A DNA stretch of 51,871 bases, taken from an uncultured Acidimicrobiaceae bacterium. GTDB taxonomy: Bacteria; Actinomycetota; Acidimicrobiia; Spongiisociales; UBA5794. The stretch's first letter is position 1. Each line of letters opens with the position of its first letter. The notes beneath the pieces were generated by a model. That model did no database searches. It saw only the letters and a program-made list of their open reading frames with translations, and was not told the origin of the DNA. Below, one piece after another: positions 8,501 through 16,707 of this stretch. Position numbers and translations under genes: made by a program. The stretch spans positions 38,130-90,000 of the forward strand of contig CAMYMC010000028.1 of the NCBI GenBank assembly GCA_947259365.1, read 5' to 3'.

Positions 8501-10008
8501 CTCCTCGCGGCATCGCCGGCGTCTTCCTCGAACCGGTCGCCGATCCGCTCGGAGACGTCGTCGGCCGCTACGCCCGGACCCACGGGCCCTTCTCGGCCGA
8601 CGAGGCCGCCGCCGCGCTCGGTCTGCCGCCGGCTGCGGTCCTCGAGGTCCTGGCCAGGCTGGAGTCCGAGGGCCGGGTTGCTCCAGGGGCCTACCGGCCC
8701 GGCGGCGCCGGTCACGAGTGGGTCGACATCGAAGTGCTGCGACGGCTTCGTCGCCGGTCCCTCGCCGTGCTCCGCCGCGACGTCGAGGCCGTGACGCCGG
8801 ACGTCTTCGCCGGGTTCCTGCCGGGTTGGCACGGCGTTGGCGAGACGACGGCGAGACAGGACCGGATCACCGAGATCGTGCGGCAGCTGCAGGGGAGACC
8901 GATGCCGGCGAGCGCCCTCGAGACGGCGATCCTCCCGGCGCGGATGGCCTACGAGCCGGCCCATCTCGATGCCCTGCTCGCCTCCGGCGACGTCGTGTGG
9001 ACCGGCCGCGGCGCCATCGCCTCGTCGGACGGCCGGGTGGCGCTCTACTTCAGGGACCAGGTTCCGCTGCTCCACGTTCCCGGCCCCGACGATCCGCCAT
9101 CCGGCGAGATCCAAGAGCGCCTGCGCGACCACCTCGCCAACCGGGGAGCATCGTTCTTCCGCGATCTCTACGCGGCAGCCGGGGGAGGAGACCCCGACGC
9201 GGTGGTCGACGCGCTGTGGGATCTCGTGTGGTCGGGCGAGGTCACGAACGACACACTGGCTCCACTGCGAGCGTTTCTGTGGGGCCGAGCGAAACGGCGC
9301 GGGGCGAGGAGGGCCCACCTCCCCAGCTCTGCCCCTCCCGCAGGCAGCGGTCGGTGGTACCTCGTCGCCGACCTCCTCGACCACGGCGCCCCGCCGCCGC
9401 CCGAGGAGGTCGCCGCCGCCCGCGCCGAGCAGATGCTGGAGCGTCACGGGATCGTCGTCCGCGACGCCATCCTCGCCGAGGGGCTCCCCGGCGGGTTCTC
9501 CGGCATCTACCCGGTGCTCGCCGCGATGGAGGACGCCGGGAGGGTGAGGCGCGGCTACTTCATCGAAGGCCTCGGCGGTGCCCAGTTCGCCCTGCCCGGG
9601 GCCGTGGACCGCCTGCGGGCGGGTGAGCACGACCGGGTGACGATCCTCAGCGCCGTCGATCCCGCCAACGCGTACGGCGACGCCCTGGCATGGCCGGCCC
9701 ACGATGCGGGCTCCCCCCGCCGCCGCAGCGGGACCCACGTCCTCCTCTCCGGAGGCCGCCTCGTCGCCTACGTCGAGAAGGGTGGCCGCACCGTGCTGAG
9801 ATTCGACGATGACGACGACGGCCCGCTCGCCGCGGCCCTCGCCGAGCTCGCCTCACGCAGGCCGCGGGGGGTGACCATCGAGAGGGTCGATGGCGGTCCG
9901 GTCCTCGGCACTCCGTTCGCCGCGGCGCTCGAGGCCGAGGGATTCGTCGTCGGCTACAAGGGCATGACGTACCGAAGAGGCCGAGGAGCCGCCCGTGCCC
10001 GAAGGTGA
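5590..10008 (+). CDS. lhr: Lhr-type large ATP-dependent DNA helicase
   Basis: 1472 residues from ATG 5590, preferred over an earlier frame opening because of the leaderless promoter. It carries SF2 helicase motifs: APTGSGKT (42-49), SPMKALA (78-84), TTPESL (139-144), VDEIH (164-168), SAT (200-202), and motif VI QRVGRAGH (379-386). The Lhr-core winged-helix and C-terminal beta-barrel-like regions fill residues 450-900, and a long C-terminal domain reaches 1472, matching the roughly 1500-residue long Lhr of mycobacteria. Lhr is a 3'-5' single-strand-DNA-dependent ATPase that unwinds RNA:DNA hybrids and acts in DNA repair. Its last 14 nt overlap the nei gene. Confidence 0.96.
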   Translation: MALERFTGATRAWFESSFAAPTPAQEGGWKAIASGAHTLVHAPTGSGKTLAAFLWALDRLSTEPPPPERRRCRVVYVSPMKALAYDIERNLRAPLAGIRRAAGLLGLEPPSLTTAMRTGDTPSAERQAMLRHPPDIVITTPESLYLMLTSQAKEVLRPVRWVIVDEIHAVAGSKRGSHLSLSLERLTHIADAPPQRIGLSATQRPLADIAAFLGGGEGSPTPWSPRPVTVVDAPREKTLDIEIVVPVEDMVRPEETPPGAGDSGPDGSSAPARRSIWPAMYPRLLELVLAHRSTLLFVNSRSLAERLAAELNRLAGEELVRSHHGSVSREQRVEIESRLKRGELRGVVATSTLELGIDMAAIDLVLLVESPNSVSSGLQRVGRAGHQVGAPSVARVFPKHRGDLLETAVVVERMHEGAIEPTRIPKNPLDVLAQQIVAMVVEEPRSSTELFALVRGAAPYRDLSRASFDAVLDMLSGRYPSDEFAELRPRIVWDRVEDRIEPRANARMLAVTNSGTIPDRGLYTVTLPEGGKVGELDEEMVYESRPGDVFVLGSSSWRISEITHDRVVVTPAPAETAARMPFWHGDGPGRPLELGRAVGAFVREIGALPPAAAAGVLRTDYRLDEWAATNLAGFFAEEIEHTGILPTDRTIVVQQFRDEIGDWRIVVLSPFGARIHAPWALAARRRFRDRHGSEVDVIWSDDGIVFRFPDVDEPPPVEPVLVEAEDLEELVLEEVGDTALFASRFREAAARALLLPRRRPGSRTPLWLQRRKAANLLEVARRFGSFPVVLETYREVLQDYFDLPALQEVLTDVAARRIRVSHVSLDGPSPFATSLMFDFIASFMYEYDAPVAEKRAAALTLDRALLRELLGDPQFRDLLDAEVVDQVELELQHLAEDRRAGSAERLHDILRDVGPLDREGLAARAVTDDFGGWVDALIDDRRAVRVRVGGRTMLAAVEDVARLRDALGIVPPRGIAGVFLEPVADPLGDVVGRYARTHGPFSADEAAAALGLPPAAVLEVLARLESEGRVAPGAYRPGGAGHEWVDIEVLRRLRRRSLAVLRRDVEAVTPDVFAGFLPGWHGVGETTARQDRITEIVRQLQGRPMPASALETAILPARMAYEPAHLDALLASGDVVWTGRGAIASSDGRVALYFRDQVPLLHVPGPDDPPSGEIQERLRDHLANRGASFFRDLYAAAGGGDPDAVVDALWDLVWSGEVTNDTLAPLRAFLWGRAKRRGARRAHLPSSAPPAGSGRWYLVADLLDHGAPPPPEEVAAARAEQMLERHGIVVRDAILAEGLPGGFSGIYPVLAAMEDAGRVRRGYFIEGLGGAQFALPGAVDRLRAGEHDRVTILSAVDPANAYGDALAWPAHDAGSPRRRSGTHVLLSGGRLVAYVEKGGRTVLRFDDDDDGPLAAALAELASRRPRGVTIERVDGGPVLGTPFAAALEAEGFVVGYKGMTYRRGRGAARARR

Positions 10009-10810
10009 CACGATCCGTGCACTCGCCGGGAGGCTCTCTCCTCGCCTCACCGGTGCCACGGTCACGCTCCTCACCGGGACCCATCGCGCTGTCTCCGGCG
10101 AGGGGCTCCGGGTGAAGGGTCGGCGCATCGTCGCGGTCCGCTCCGCCGGTAAGCACCTCCTCGTCGAGTTCGACAACGGCTGGACGCTGCGGACCCACCT
10201 CGGGATGACCGGCTCATGGAGGGTCTACCGCCCAGGCCAGCGATGGCGCGAGGATCCGGCGCGGGCTCGGGTCGTTCTCGAAACGCCCGGAGTGGTTGCG
10301 GTGTGCTTCTCCGCTCCCACGATCCAGTTCGGCCCCCACGACCGGATCGCAGCCGCCATCGACCACCTCGGACCGGACCTCGCCGATCCACCGGCCATCG
10401 TCGATGGCGTCGTCATCGCCGACATCGTCTCCAGGGCCCGTCGATCCAACGCGGCGACGGCATCCGATCTCGTCCTCGACCAGTCCACGATGGCCGGTGT
10501 GGGGAACGCCGTGAGCGCGGAGTGCTTGTTTCTCGAACGCGTCTCCCCCCACGTTCCGGCGTCGTCGCTCGACGACGACACGATTCGCCGGCTGGCGCGG
10601 CGGGCGAACCGGCTGCTCGCCGCCAACGCTCGTCCGGGCGTGAGGACGACGACGGGTCACAGGACCCGGGGGCACCGCCACTGGGTCTACGGCCGGAAGG
10701 GGCGACCCTGCCGCCGGTGTCGGAGTACGATCCTCGCGGCTCCGACGGGGAGCTCAGACCGGATTGCATACTGGTGCCCGTCGTGCCAGCCGTCCCGGGA
10801 GGAGGCGTGA
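9995..10810 (+). CDS. nei: Fpg/Nei-family DNA glycosylase (endonuclease VIII-like)
   Basis: 271 residues from GTG 9995, inside the end of lhr. The mature N-terminus is Pro2-Glu3 (MPEGDT), the catalytic pair of the family, and Lys53 lies in AGKHLL. The H2TH region is around 145-210 (STMAGVGNAVSAE). A C-terminal zinc finger uses Cys239, Cys242, Cys261 and Cys264. It removes oxidised bases, mainly pyrimidines, and nicks the AP site. Mycobacteria carry lhr and nei in the same order, so the pair is a conserved repair unit. The stop overlaps the next gene as GTGA. Confidence 0.95.
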   Translation: MPEGDTIRALAGRLSPRLTGATVTLLTGTHRAVSGEGLRVKGRRIVAVRSAGKHLLVEFDNGWTLRTHLGMTGSWRVYRPGQRWREDPARARVVLETPGVVAVCFSAPTIQFGPHDRIAAAIDHLGPDLADPPAIVDGVVIADIVSRARRSNAATASDLVLDQSTMAGVGNAVSAECLFLERVSPHVPASSLDDDTIRRLARRANRLLAANARPGVRTTTGHRTRGHRHWVYGRKGRPCRRCRSTILAAPTGSSDRIAYWCPSCQPSREEA

Positions 10811-11208
10811 GCCCGACTGTCGACGAAGCGCTCGCCGAGCTTCGCTCCATCGCCGCGCGGCTCGACAGCCTCACCGACGACGACCCGCGCCGCGCCGACC
10901 TCGAGGCGAGGCGGGAGGAGCTGCGGGTGGCCGCCCAGCGGGCCGCGGACGAGGCCCGCAACCCGGTGGGGTTGCGTCGGGAGCTCGAGACGCTCGAGCG
11001 CAGGCTCGTCGAGCTCGACCGGGAACAGATCAAACCGGCGTGGGTCGAGGGGCGGCGCTGGATCAACGATGCTTCGGCGTACGCACGCCACCTCAACAAG
11101 CGGATCGCTCGCTCCTCCGAGCAGGACCGCGCCGCCATCGAGGCGAGGATCGCGCAGCTGCGGGCCGTCGTCGGACGCGACGGGGCGGATCAGCCGGACG
11201 AATCCTGA
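10807..11208 (+). CDS. Small coiled-coil protein of the lhr-nei operon
   Basis: 133 residues from GTG 10807, which overlaps the nei stop (GTGA). Not recognised as a named family. It is almost entirely charged and helical: two heptad-rich stretches (about 5-45 and 55-75, for example LEARREELRVAAQRAADEA and LETLERRLVELDRE), a short WVEGRRWINDASAYARHLNK patch, then a third helix. There is no signal peptide, membrane segment or Cys. Coupling to lhr and nei suggests an accessory in the same repair process. The patch with two Trp residues is the only non-coiled part and may be the contact surface. Confidence 0.72.
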   Translation: MSPTVDEALAELRSIAARLDSLTDDDPRRADLEARREELRVAAQRAADEARNPVGLRRELETLERRLVELDREQIKPAWVEGRRWINDASAYARHLNKRIARSSEQDRAAIEARIAQLRAVVGRDGADQPDES

Positions 11209-11217
11209 CCCTGATCC
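11187..11217. terminator. Inverted repeat across convergent stops
   Basis: GGATCAG and CTGATCC, 7-nt perfect arms with a 17-nt loop that can itself pair GGA/TCC. It covers the 19-bp overlap of the coiled-coil gene and the DUF971 gene, including both stop codons. No U-tract. Confidence 0.4.
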
Positions 11218-11516
11218 AGACCTTCGCCGCCGAGCCTCCGCAAGACGTCGAATGGGAAGATGCCGGTCCCGTGGCCGTCCGGGCTGAACACGAACCCGAG
11301 CGCGTACCCACCGACGAGGCGGGTGTCGGTGATCGTGACCTCGATGGGGCCGGCGAGGAGGGCCTCAATCCGAGCCCTGCCGTCGGGTTCGCGGCACGTC
11401 GCGCAAGGACAGGCGGCGCGCAGCTCGGGGGCGGCGATGGCGGTGATGGCGTCGTCGTCCCAGGTGATGATCACCCGGGCCCCGTCCTCGACCTCGATGC
11501 GCTCAGGGACGTCCAC
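11190..11516 (-). CDS. DUF971 (GBBH-like N-terminal) domain protein
   Basis: 108 residues from GTG 11516. It matches the DUF971 domain found at the N-terminus of gamma-butyrobetaine hydroxylases and as stand-alone bacterial proteins, with the central RAACPCATCREPDGR supplying three Cys and a C-terminal GYALGFVFSPDGHGTGIFPF. Stand-alone members often occur with iron-sulphur assembly genes, and the CxCxxC-like cluster could bind metal, but no Fe-S gene is adjacent. The 3' end overlaps the lhr-operon protein by 19 bp. Confidence 0.85.
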   Translation of the reverse strand: MDVPERIEVEDGARVIITWDDDAITAIAAPELRAACPCATCREPDGRARIEALLAGPIEVTITDTRLVGGYALGFVFSPDGHGTGIFPFDVLRRLGGEGLDQGQDSSG

Positions 11517-11523
11517 GGCGATG

Positions 11524-11529
11524 AGGGTA
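11524..11529 (-). promoter_or_regulatory. -10 hexamer TACCCT, leaderless DUF971 gene
   Basis: Minus-strand TACCCT ends 8 nt before the G of GTG 11516. No ribosome site lies between them, so a leaderless or near-leaderless transcript is predicted. Confidence 0.5.
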
Positions 11530-11587
11530 CCGGTGCCTCACGGCGAGGACGTCACTTCCAGATCCGTCGTCCGCGCAAGCCCGCACC

Positions 11588-12787
11588 GTGAGCACGCCGT
11601 ACATCCACGTGCTGCCGGGTCATCCCGACTTCCTCGACCTCGACTGGAGCGTGCCCATCGACGAATGGGCAGGTGACCGAACCGTGGACCTGCCGACCGG
11701 ACTGCACCGCCACCCGGTCCGCTTCGTCGCTTACGGCGAGCACATCTACGTCATCAAAGAGCTCCCGCTCCGGCTCGCCCATCACGAGTACACCGTGCTG
11801 CGTGCGCTCGACCAGAGAGCGGCACCGGTGGCGCCACCCGTCGGCGTCGTCGAGCGGAGGTGGCTCAGCCCCGACGTCGAGGGCGCCGGAGCCGTCATCA
11901 CCCAGTACGCGCCATTCACCTTCACGTATCGAGAGCTCGTCGGAGAGCACGGATTCGGCGAGCGCCGCGCGCAGATGCTCGACGCATTTGCCGGACTCCT
12001 CGTCGAGTTGCACATCGCGGGGTGCTTCTGGGGAGACTGCTCCCTCTCGAACGTGCTCTATCGCTACGACGCGGACGCGATCCGGGCGTTGATGATCGAT
12101 GCCGAGACCGCGGAGCTTCACGAGGCTCTTTCGGAGGGACAGCGCCACCACGACCTCGAGATCATGATCTTCAACGTGGCGGGGGGCATGGCCGACATCG
12201 CCGCCGCCCGCGGTGCGGACCTCGACGACGCAGACGTGGCCCTCGGCGAGGACATTGCGTCGCGCTATCGCTCGCTGTGGCGGGAGCTGACCGCGGAGCC
12301 CTCGATCGGGCCCGACGAGCGATACCGGATCCACGAGCGCGTAGAACGCCTCAACGCGCTCGGCTTCGACGTCGCCGACGTCGAGCTGGTGCCCGCCGTC
12401 GACGGTACCGGAGTCCTCCGGGTTCGCGTCACCGTCGCCGGTCGCTCCTATCACGCGAACCGCCTGAGGGAGTTGACCCGCATCGAGGCGGCCGAGAACC
12501 AGGCGCGCCAGATCCTCGCCGACCTGCACCATCACGAGGCACGCCACGGCGCGACGACGCCGACCGCCAAGGCCCTCGGCGCCATCCGGTGGCGCGTCGA
12601 CGTCTTCGAGCCCCTTCTCGCCACGATCGACGGCGACCTCGCCGCGGGGCGCGACCCGGTGCAGGGCTACTGCGACTTCCTCCACCACCGGTACCTGCGG
12701 TCCGCGGAGCTGGGTCGGGACGTGCCGAACGAGGAGGCGTACGAGAGCTGGAAGAGCGCCGGGTTCGCCGGACGCGACCCCGTGTGA
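11588..12787 (+). CDS. DUF4032 protein with lipopolysaccharide-kinase-like domain
   Basis: 399 residues from GTG 11588. The N-terminal half has kinase-like elements: YVIKELPLRLAHHEYTVLRAL (Lys and Glu of the ATP pocket), then LHIAGCFWGDCSLSNVLYR (a catalytic-loop-like D...N) and LMIDAETAEL (DFG-like Asp). The C-terminal half (about 225-399) is the DUF4032 domain common in Actinobacteria. The family has no established substrate. Seen: intact catalytic-loop Asp and Asn. Inferred: an active small-molecule or lipid kinase. No -10 hexamer or strong ribosome site is obvious before the GTG. Confidence 0.84.
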   Translation: MSTPYIHVLPGHPDFLDLDWSVPIDEWAGDRTVDLPTGLHRHPVRFVAYGEHIYVIKELPLRLAHHEYTVLRALDQRAAPVAPPVGVVERRWLSPDVEGAGAVITQYAPFTFTYRELVGEHGFGERRAQMLDAFAGLLVELHIAGCFWGDCSLSNVLYRYDADAIRALMIDAETAELHEALSEGQRHHDLEIMIFNVAGGMADIAAARGADLDDADVALGEDIASRYRSLWRELTAEPSIGPDERYRIHERVERLNALGFDVADVELVPAVDGTGVLRVRVTVAGRSYHANRLRELTRIEAAENQARQILADLHHHEARHGATTPTAKALGAIRWRVDVFEPLLATIDGDLAAGRDPVQGYCDFLHHRYLRSAELGRDVPNEEAYESWKSAGFAGRDPV

Positions 12788-12789
12788 GG

Positions 12790-12807
12790 CGGCGCCGTCA
12801 GGCGCCG
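12790..12807. terminator. GC hairpin at convergent gene ends
   Basis: Seven-base-pair stem (CGGCGCC/GGCGCCG) with a GTCA loop, in the 10-bp gap between the convergent DUF4032 and SDR genes; the loop contains part of the SDR stop. It would form on either strand's RNA. No U-tract follows. Confidence 0.5.
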
Positions 12808-13571
12808 AGGCTGGTCGCGGCTGCGGCGCCGGTGACCCCGCCGTCGACGGGGAGGATCACGCCGGTGATCCAGGACGCGGCGTCTGAGGCGAGGAACACG
12901 ATCGCCCGGGCCACGTCCTCAGGCTCCCCGATCCTCCCCAGCGGATGCGTGGCTCCCACCTGTTCCTCGATCCCTTCCCACAACGCCCTCGCCAGGTGGG
13001 TGCGCACGACCGACGGCGCGACGGCGTTCACCCGCACCCCGGGGGCGAACTCGTGGGCGAGCTGCCGGGTGGTGTGGACCACGGCCGCCTTCGAGATGTT
13101 GTACGCCCCGATGAAGGGCCCGGGCCGGAGACCGCCGACGGAGGCGACGTTGACGATCGAGCCTCCGTGCCGGGACATGTAGCCGCCCCAGCACGCTCGC
13201 GCCCACAACAGCGGCCCGAGCTGGTTCACCGCCCACGTCTTCTCCACCGCGCCGAGGTCGACGTCGGCGAGCGAACCCGCCGAAGGGTTCGTGCCGGCGT
13301 TGTTCACCAGGATGTCACAGGACCCGAAGCGCTCGATCGCCGCGGCCACCGTGGCGTCGGCGTCCTCGACGCTGTCGGCCCTCGCCACCCGGGCCATCAC
13401 CCGGTCGGGCTGGCCAAGGCGCTCGGCGGCCTCGGTGATGTTGGCCTCGCGCCGGCTCGTGATGACGACGCCTGCCGCCCCGGCGCCGAGCAGCTCCGCC
13501 GCGGTGGCCTCGCCGATGCCCCTGCTCGCCCCGGTGACGATGGCCACCTTCCCGTCGACCCTGACCTCCAT
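12798..13571 (-). CDS. Short-chain dehydrogenase/reductase (SDR)
   Basis: 257 residues from ATG 13571, chosen because GAGGAG lies about 8 nt upstream and a 26-residue upstream extension is unlike the family. Classical SDR set: cofactor motif TGASRGIGE near residue 14, NNAG, catalytic Ser in VNVASVGG, and YNISK (Tyr and Lys). The C-terminus ILPVDGGVTG is typical of FabG-like enzymes. It is an NAD(P)H-dependent alcohol/ketone oxidoreductase of unknown substrate. A minus-strand TAGGAT (13601-13606) may be its -10. Confidence 0.92.
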   Translation of the reverse strand: MEVRVDGKVAIVTGASRGIGEATAAELLGAGAAGVVITSRREANITEAAERLGQPDRVMARVARADSVEDADATVAAAIERFGSCDILVNNAGTNPSAGSLADVDLGAVEKTWAVNQLGPLLWARACWGGYMSRHGGSIVNVASVGGLRPGPFIGAYNISKAAVVHTTRQLAHEFAPGVRVNAVAPSVVRTHLARALWEGIEEQVGATHPLGRIGEPEDVARAIVFLASDAASWITGVILPVDGGVTGAAAATSLGA

Positions 13572-13688
13572 CGCCTTCTCCTCGATCTCCCAACCGGGGA
13601 ATCCTAGAGAGACGGATGACGCCGCCCCGGGCCGGCGAACGATCTCCACCCGGCGCGAGCCGGGGCCGACATCGGACAGGGCAAGATC

Positions 13689-14210
13689 TCAGTGCCCGCC
13701 GCGCTTGACGCCGCCGTATTTCATGCGGGTGTCCTCCATCCGGGCGACCTCCGGGTCGTCGTCGGCGCCGAAGCCTGCATCGACGACCTCCCCGAAGAAG
13801 ACGTCGTGGGTGCCACACTCGACGATCTTCCACACCGTGCACTCGAGGAACGCCGCGGCTTCCGTGAACACGGGGACACCGGTGACCCCCTCGCGTACGG
13901 GCCGCCCGTTGAGCGTCATCCCGTCCTTGGTGGCGGGTTTGGAGAACTTCACGAACGGCCGGGTGTCGGTGCGAGGCCACAGGTTCACGGAGAACGATCC
14001 GCCCTCGCGAATCAGGCGGTTGGTGACGGCCTTGGCGTCGACCGAGATCGCCACCAGCACCGGCTCCATCGACACCTGGGTCACCCAGCTCTGGGTCATG
14101 CCGTTCCACTCGTCGCCCGCCCGGGAACCGATGAGGCACAGCACGTTCGGGATCTTCCACAGCACCTTGTTGAGTGTCTCGGGCCCAGGCCCCGGCGCAT
14201 CGGCTGGCAT
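13689..14210 (-). CDS. Flavin reductase-like domain protein
   Basis: 173 residues with GAGGAG before ATG 14210. The flavin-reductase split-barrel pattern is present: NVLCLIGSRAGDEWNGMTQSWVTQVSMEPVLVAISV, then GGSFSVNLWP and a late CTVWKIVECGTHDVFFGEVVDA. Members use NAD(P)H to reduce bound or free FMN and often feed monooxygenases; others are stand-alone FMN-binding proteins. No oxygenase is adjacent. It lies between an SDR and the histidine kinase on the same strand, with 117 bp and 27 bp gaps. Confidence 0.88.
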   Translation of the reverse strand: MPADAPGPGPETLNKVLWKIPNVLCLIGSRAGDEWNGMTQSWVTQVSMEPVLVAISVDAKAVTNRLIREGGSFSVNLWPRTDTRPFVKFSKPATKDGMTLNGRPVREGVTGVPVFTEAAAFLECTVWKIVECGTHDVFFGEVVDAGFGADDDPEVARMEDTRMKYGGVKRGGH

Positions 14211-14237
14211 CGATCGCTCCTCGTCGCCCGGAGGAGG

Positions 14238-15394
14238 CTACCCGGGCGGCGGCAACCGAAACGCCACGGTGCCGCCCGGCCCCGGCTCCGCCCAGATCTC
14301 CCCACCGTGGGCCGAGACGAAGCCGCGGGCGATCGCCAGCCCGAGGCCGGCACCGCCGTGACGGGTCCGCGCCGCATCACCGGTGACGAAGCTGTCGAAC
14401 GCCGACGTCACGAAGTCGGCAGAGAACCCCGGGCCGGCGTCGCAGACCCGGACCTCGGCGGCATGCCCGTTGCTCACCCGAACCACGACCTCGGTGCCGG
14501 CAGGAGCGTGCCGGATGGCGTTGTCGACGAGGTTGCGGATCACCCGGCCCAGCTCTCGCGCCCCGCCGACGGCGGCGACACTGCCACCCGCTTCCAGGCG
14601 CAACCGGACGTCGTGCTGAGCGGCCACGGGGGACAGCGCTTCGATGGACTCGTCGGCCAGCTCGGCGAGGTCGACGGGAACCCGCTTCACTTCGACCTTG
14701 CCGGCCTCGATCGTGGCCAGCAACTCCAGGTCGTCGACGAGGTGCGCCATGGCGTCGAGGTCTGCCCGCATCGACCGGAGATAGCGGTCCGGGTCGCGGG
14801 CGACGCCGTCTTCGAGCGCCTCGACGGTGGCCCGCAGTGCGGCGAGCGGGCTGCGAAGGTCGTGACCGACGGCGGAGAGGAACTCGCGGCGCGTCCGCTC
14901 GTTCGCCTGGAGCTGCGAGACCATGCCGTCGAAGGCACGGGCAGCCTCGCCGAGCTCGTCGGGTCTCCCGATCCCCGTCCTCGCGTCGAGGTCGCCACCC
15001 TTGACCTGCTCAGCGGTCCGTCGCAGCCTGCCCAGGTCCGACTCGAGCGGCTTCGAGAGCATCGTGGCAACGACGACGCCGAGCATCGTTCCGAAGGCGA
15101 GAACGACAAACAACAGGGTCAGGTCGTGCACCGTGAGGAACATGAGCGAGGCCGTCGAGAGGGCGACGGCGACGGCGATCGCCAGCGTCACCATCGCCAC
15201 CATGACGACCGTGCTGCGCAGCGAGCGGAACCGGGATGCCACCGAGCGCAGGAGGTAGACGAGGCCCGCCGTGACCGCGGCCATGACCGCGAACACGGTG
15301 AGCAGCTGCAACCGCTCGCTCGGGCTCGGGCTCATCGTCACTTCGAAGACGGCCAGCCCCAGCGCGACCACGGCGCCGAGGAGGAGCACGACTC

Positions 15395-15398
<4 letters not shown>
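14238..15398 (-). CDS. Sensor histidine kinase with four membrane helices and HAMP
   Basis: 386 residues from ATG 15398. Four hydrophobic helices (about 3-21, 31-50, 62-88 and 93-114) are joined by short loops, so there is no periplasmic sensor domain. A HAMP linker (about 115-168) is followed by the H-box FLSAVGHDLRSPLA with His179, the N-box NLVDNAIRHAP, the G1 box CDAGPGFS and the G2 box GGAGLGLAIA. It is the partner of the response regulator, whose stop overlaps this start (ATGA). The stimulus is probably membrane state or an interacting protein, inferred from the missing sensor domain. Confidence 0.93.
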
Positions 15399-16090
<692 letters not shown>

Positions 16091-16183
16091 GCACCCTCCA
16101 TCGTATGCGTCCGGGCGGCGAACGCCCTCGTCGGGTACCCGAGTTCACGGATTGTTCAGGGGCACCGGCCTCGCTCGGATCGG

Positions 16184-16189
16184 TAGAAT
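16184..16189 (+). promoter_or_regulatory. -10 hexamer TAGAAT, near-leaderless usp gene
   Basis: TAGAAT ends 9 nt before ATG 16198 with no ribosome site between. It faces the response-regulator promoter across about 80 bp. Confidence 0.5.
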
Positions 16190-16197
16190 GTGCCGTC

Positions 16198-16707
16198 ATG
16201 CACATCCTGATCGCGACCACGGGGGTGCTCCCGGCGCCGGCGGTGGTCGAGTTCACGGCACGGCTCCTGTGCGGGTCCGGAAGGGTCACCGTCACCACGG
16301 TCATCGAAGTGCCCCGGGACTTCCTCGAGACGCTGGAGTCCGATTCCTGGAATCCGCTCGAGGAGGGCGGCGGGAACGTCCCCCCGGGTGACCGGGATGC
16401 GCTCCTCGACCGCTACGTCGAGGAGCGGGGGCGGCGTCTCACCGAGCCGATCGTCAACGGCCTGCAGGGGGCCGGCATCGACGTCGCGACACGATTCCTC
16501 GACGGGGTGAACCCCGCCAAGCTCATCTCGATGCTGGCGGAGGACGTCGAGGCCGACCTCGTCGTCCTCGGCGCCACCCGGCAGATCTTCGACGACCAGG
16601 TGTGGCAGAGCGTATCGGCCCAGGTGATGGCGGAGTCGAGCCGGCCCGTGCTCGTCCTCCCGCCTCCCGCTCGGGAGCCCGCGATCGTCGACGCGGCCGT
16701 CGAATGA
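16198..16707 (+). CDS. Universal-stress-protein-like protein (no ATP-binding motif)
   Basis: 169 residues from ATG 16198. UspA-like alpha/beta fold: MHILIATTG start, a long middle helix with VEERGRRLTEPIVNGLQGAGIDVATRFL, then ADLVVLGATRQIF and a final SRPVLVLPPP. The ATP-binding consensus G-2x-G-9x-G-S/T expected after VVLGA is absent (it reads TRQIFDDQVWQSVSAQV), so this should be a non-ATP-binding member. It is coupled by ATGA overlap to the haloalkane dehalogenase gene. Role is inferred only as stress or regulatory. Confidence 0.78.
   Translation: MHILIATTGVLPAPAVVEFTARLLCGSGRVTVTTVIEVPRDFLETLESDSWNPLEEGGGNVPPGDRDALLDRYVEERGRRLTEPIVNGLQGAGIDVATRFLDGVNPAKLISMLAEDVEADLVVLGATRQIFDDQVWQSVSAQVMAESSRPVLVLPPPAREPAIVDAAVE

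Noticed and set aside
7816..9738. 640-codon minus-strand open frame inside lhr
   Set aside because: Antisense shadow of lhr, low-complexity Gly/Arg/Asp composition, no motif.
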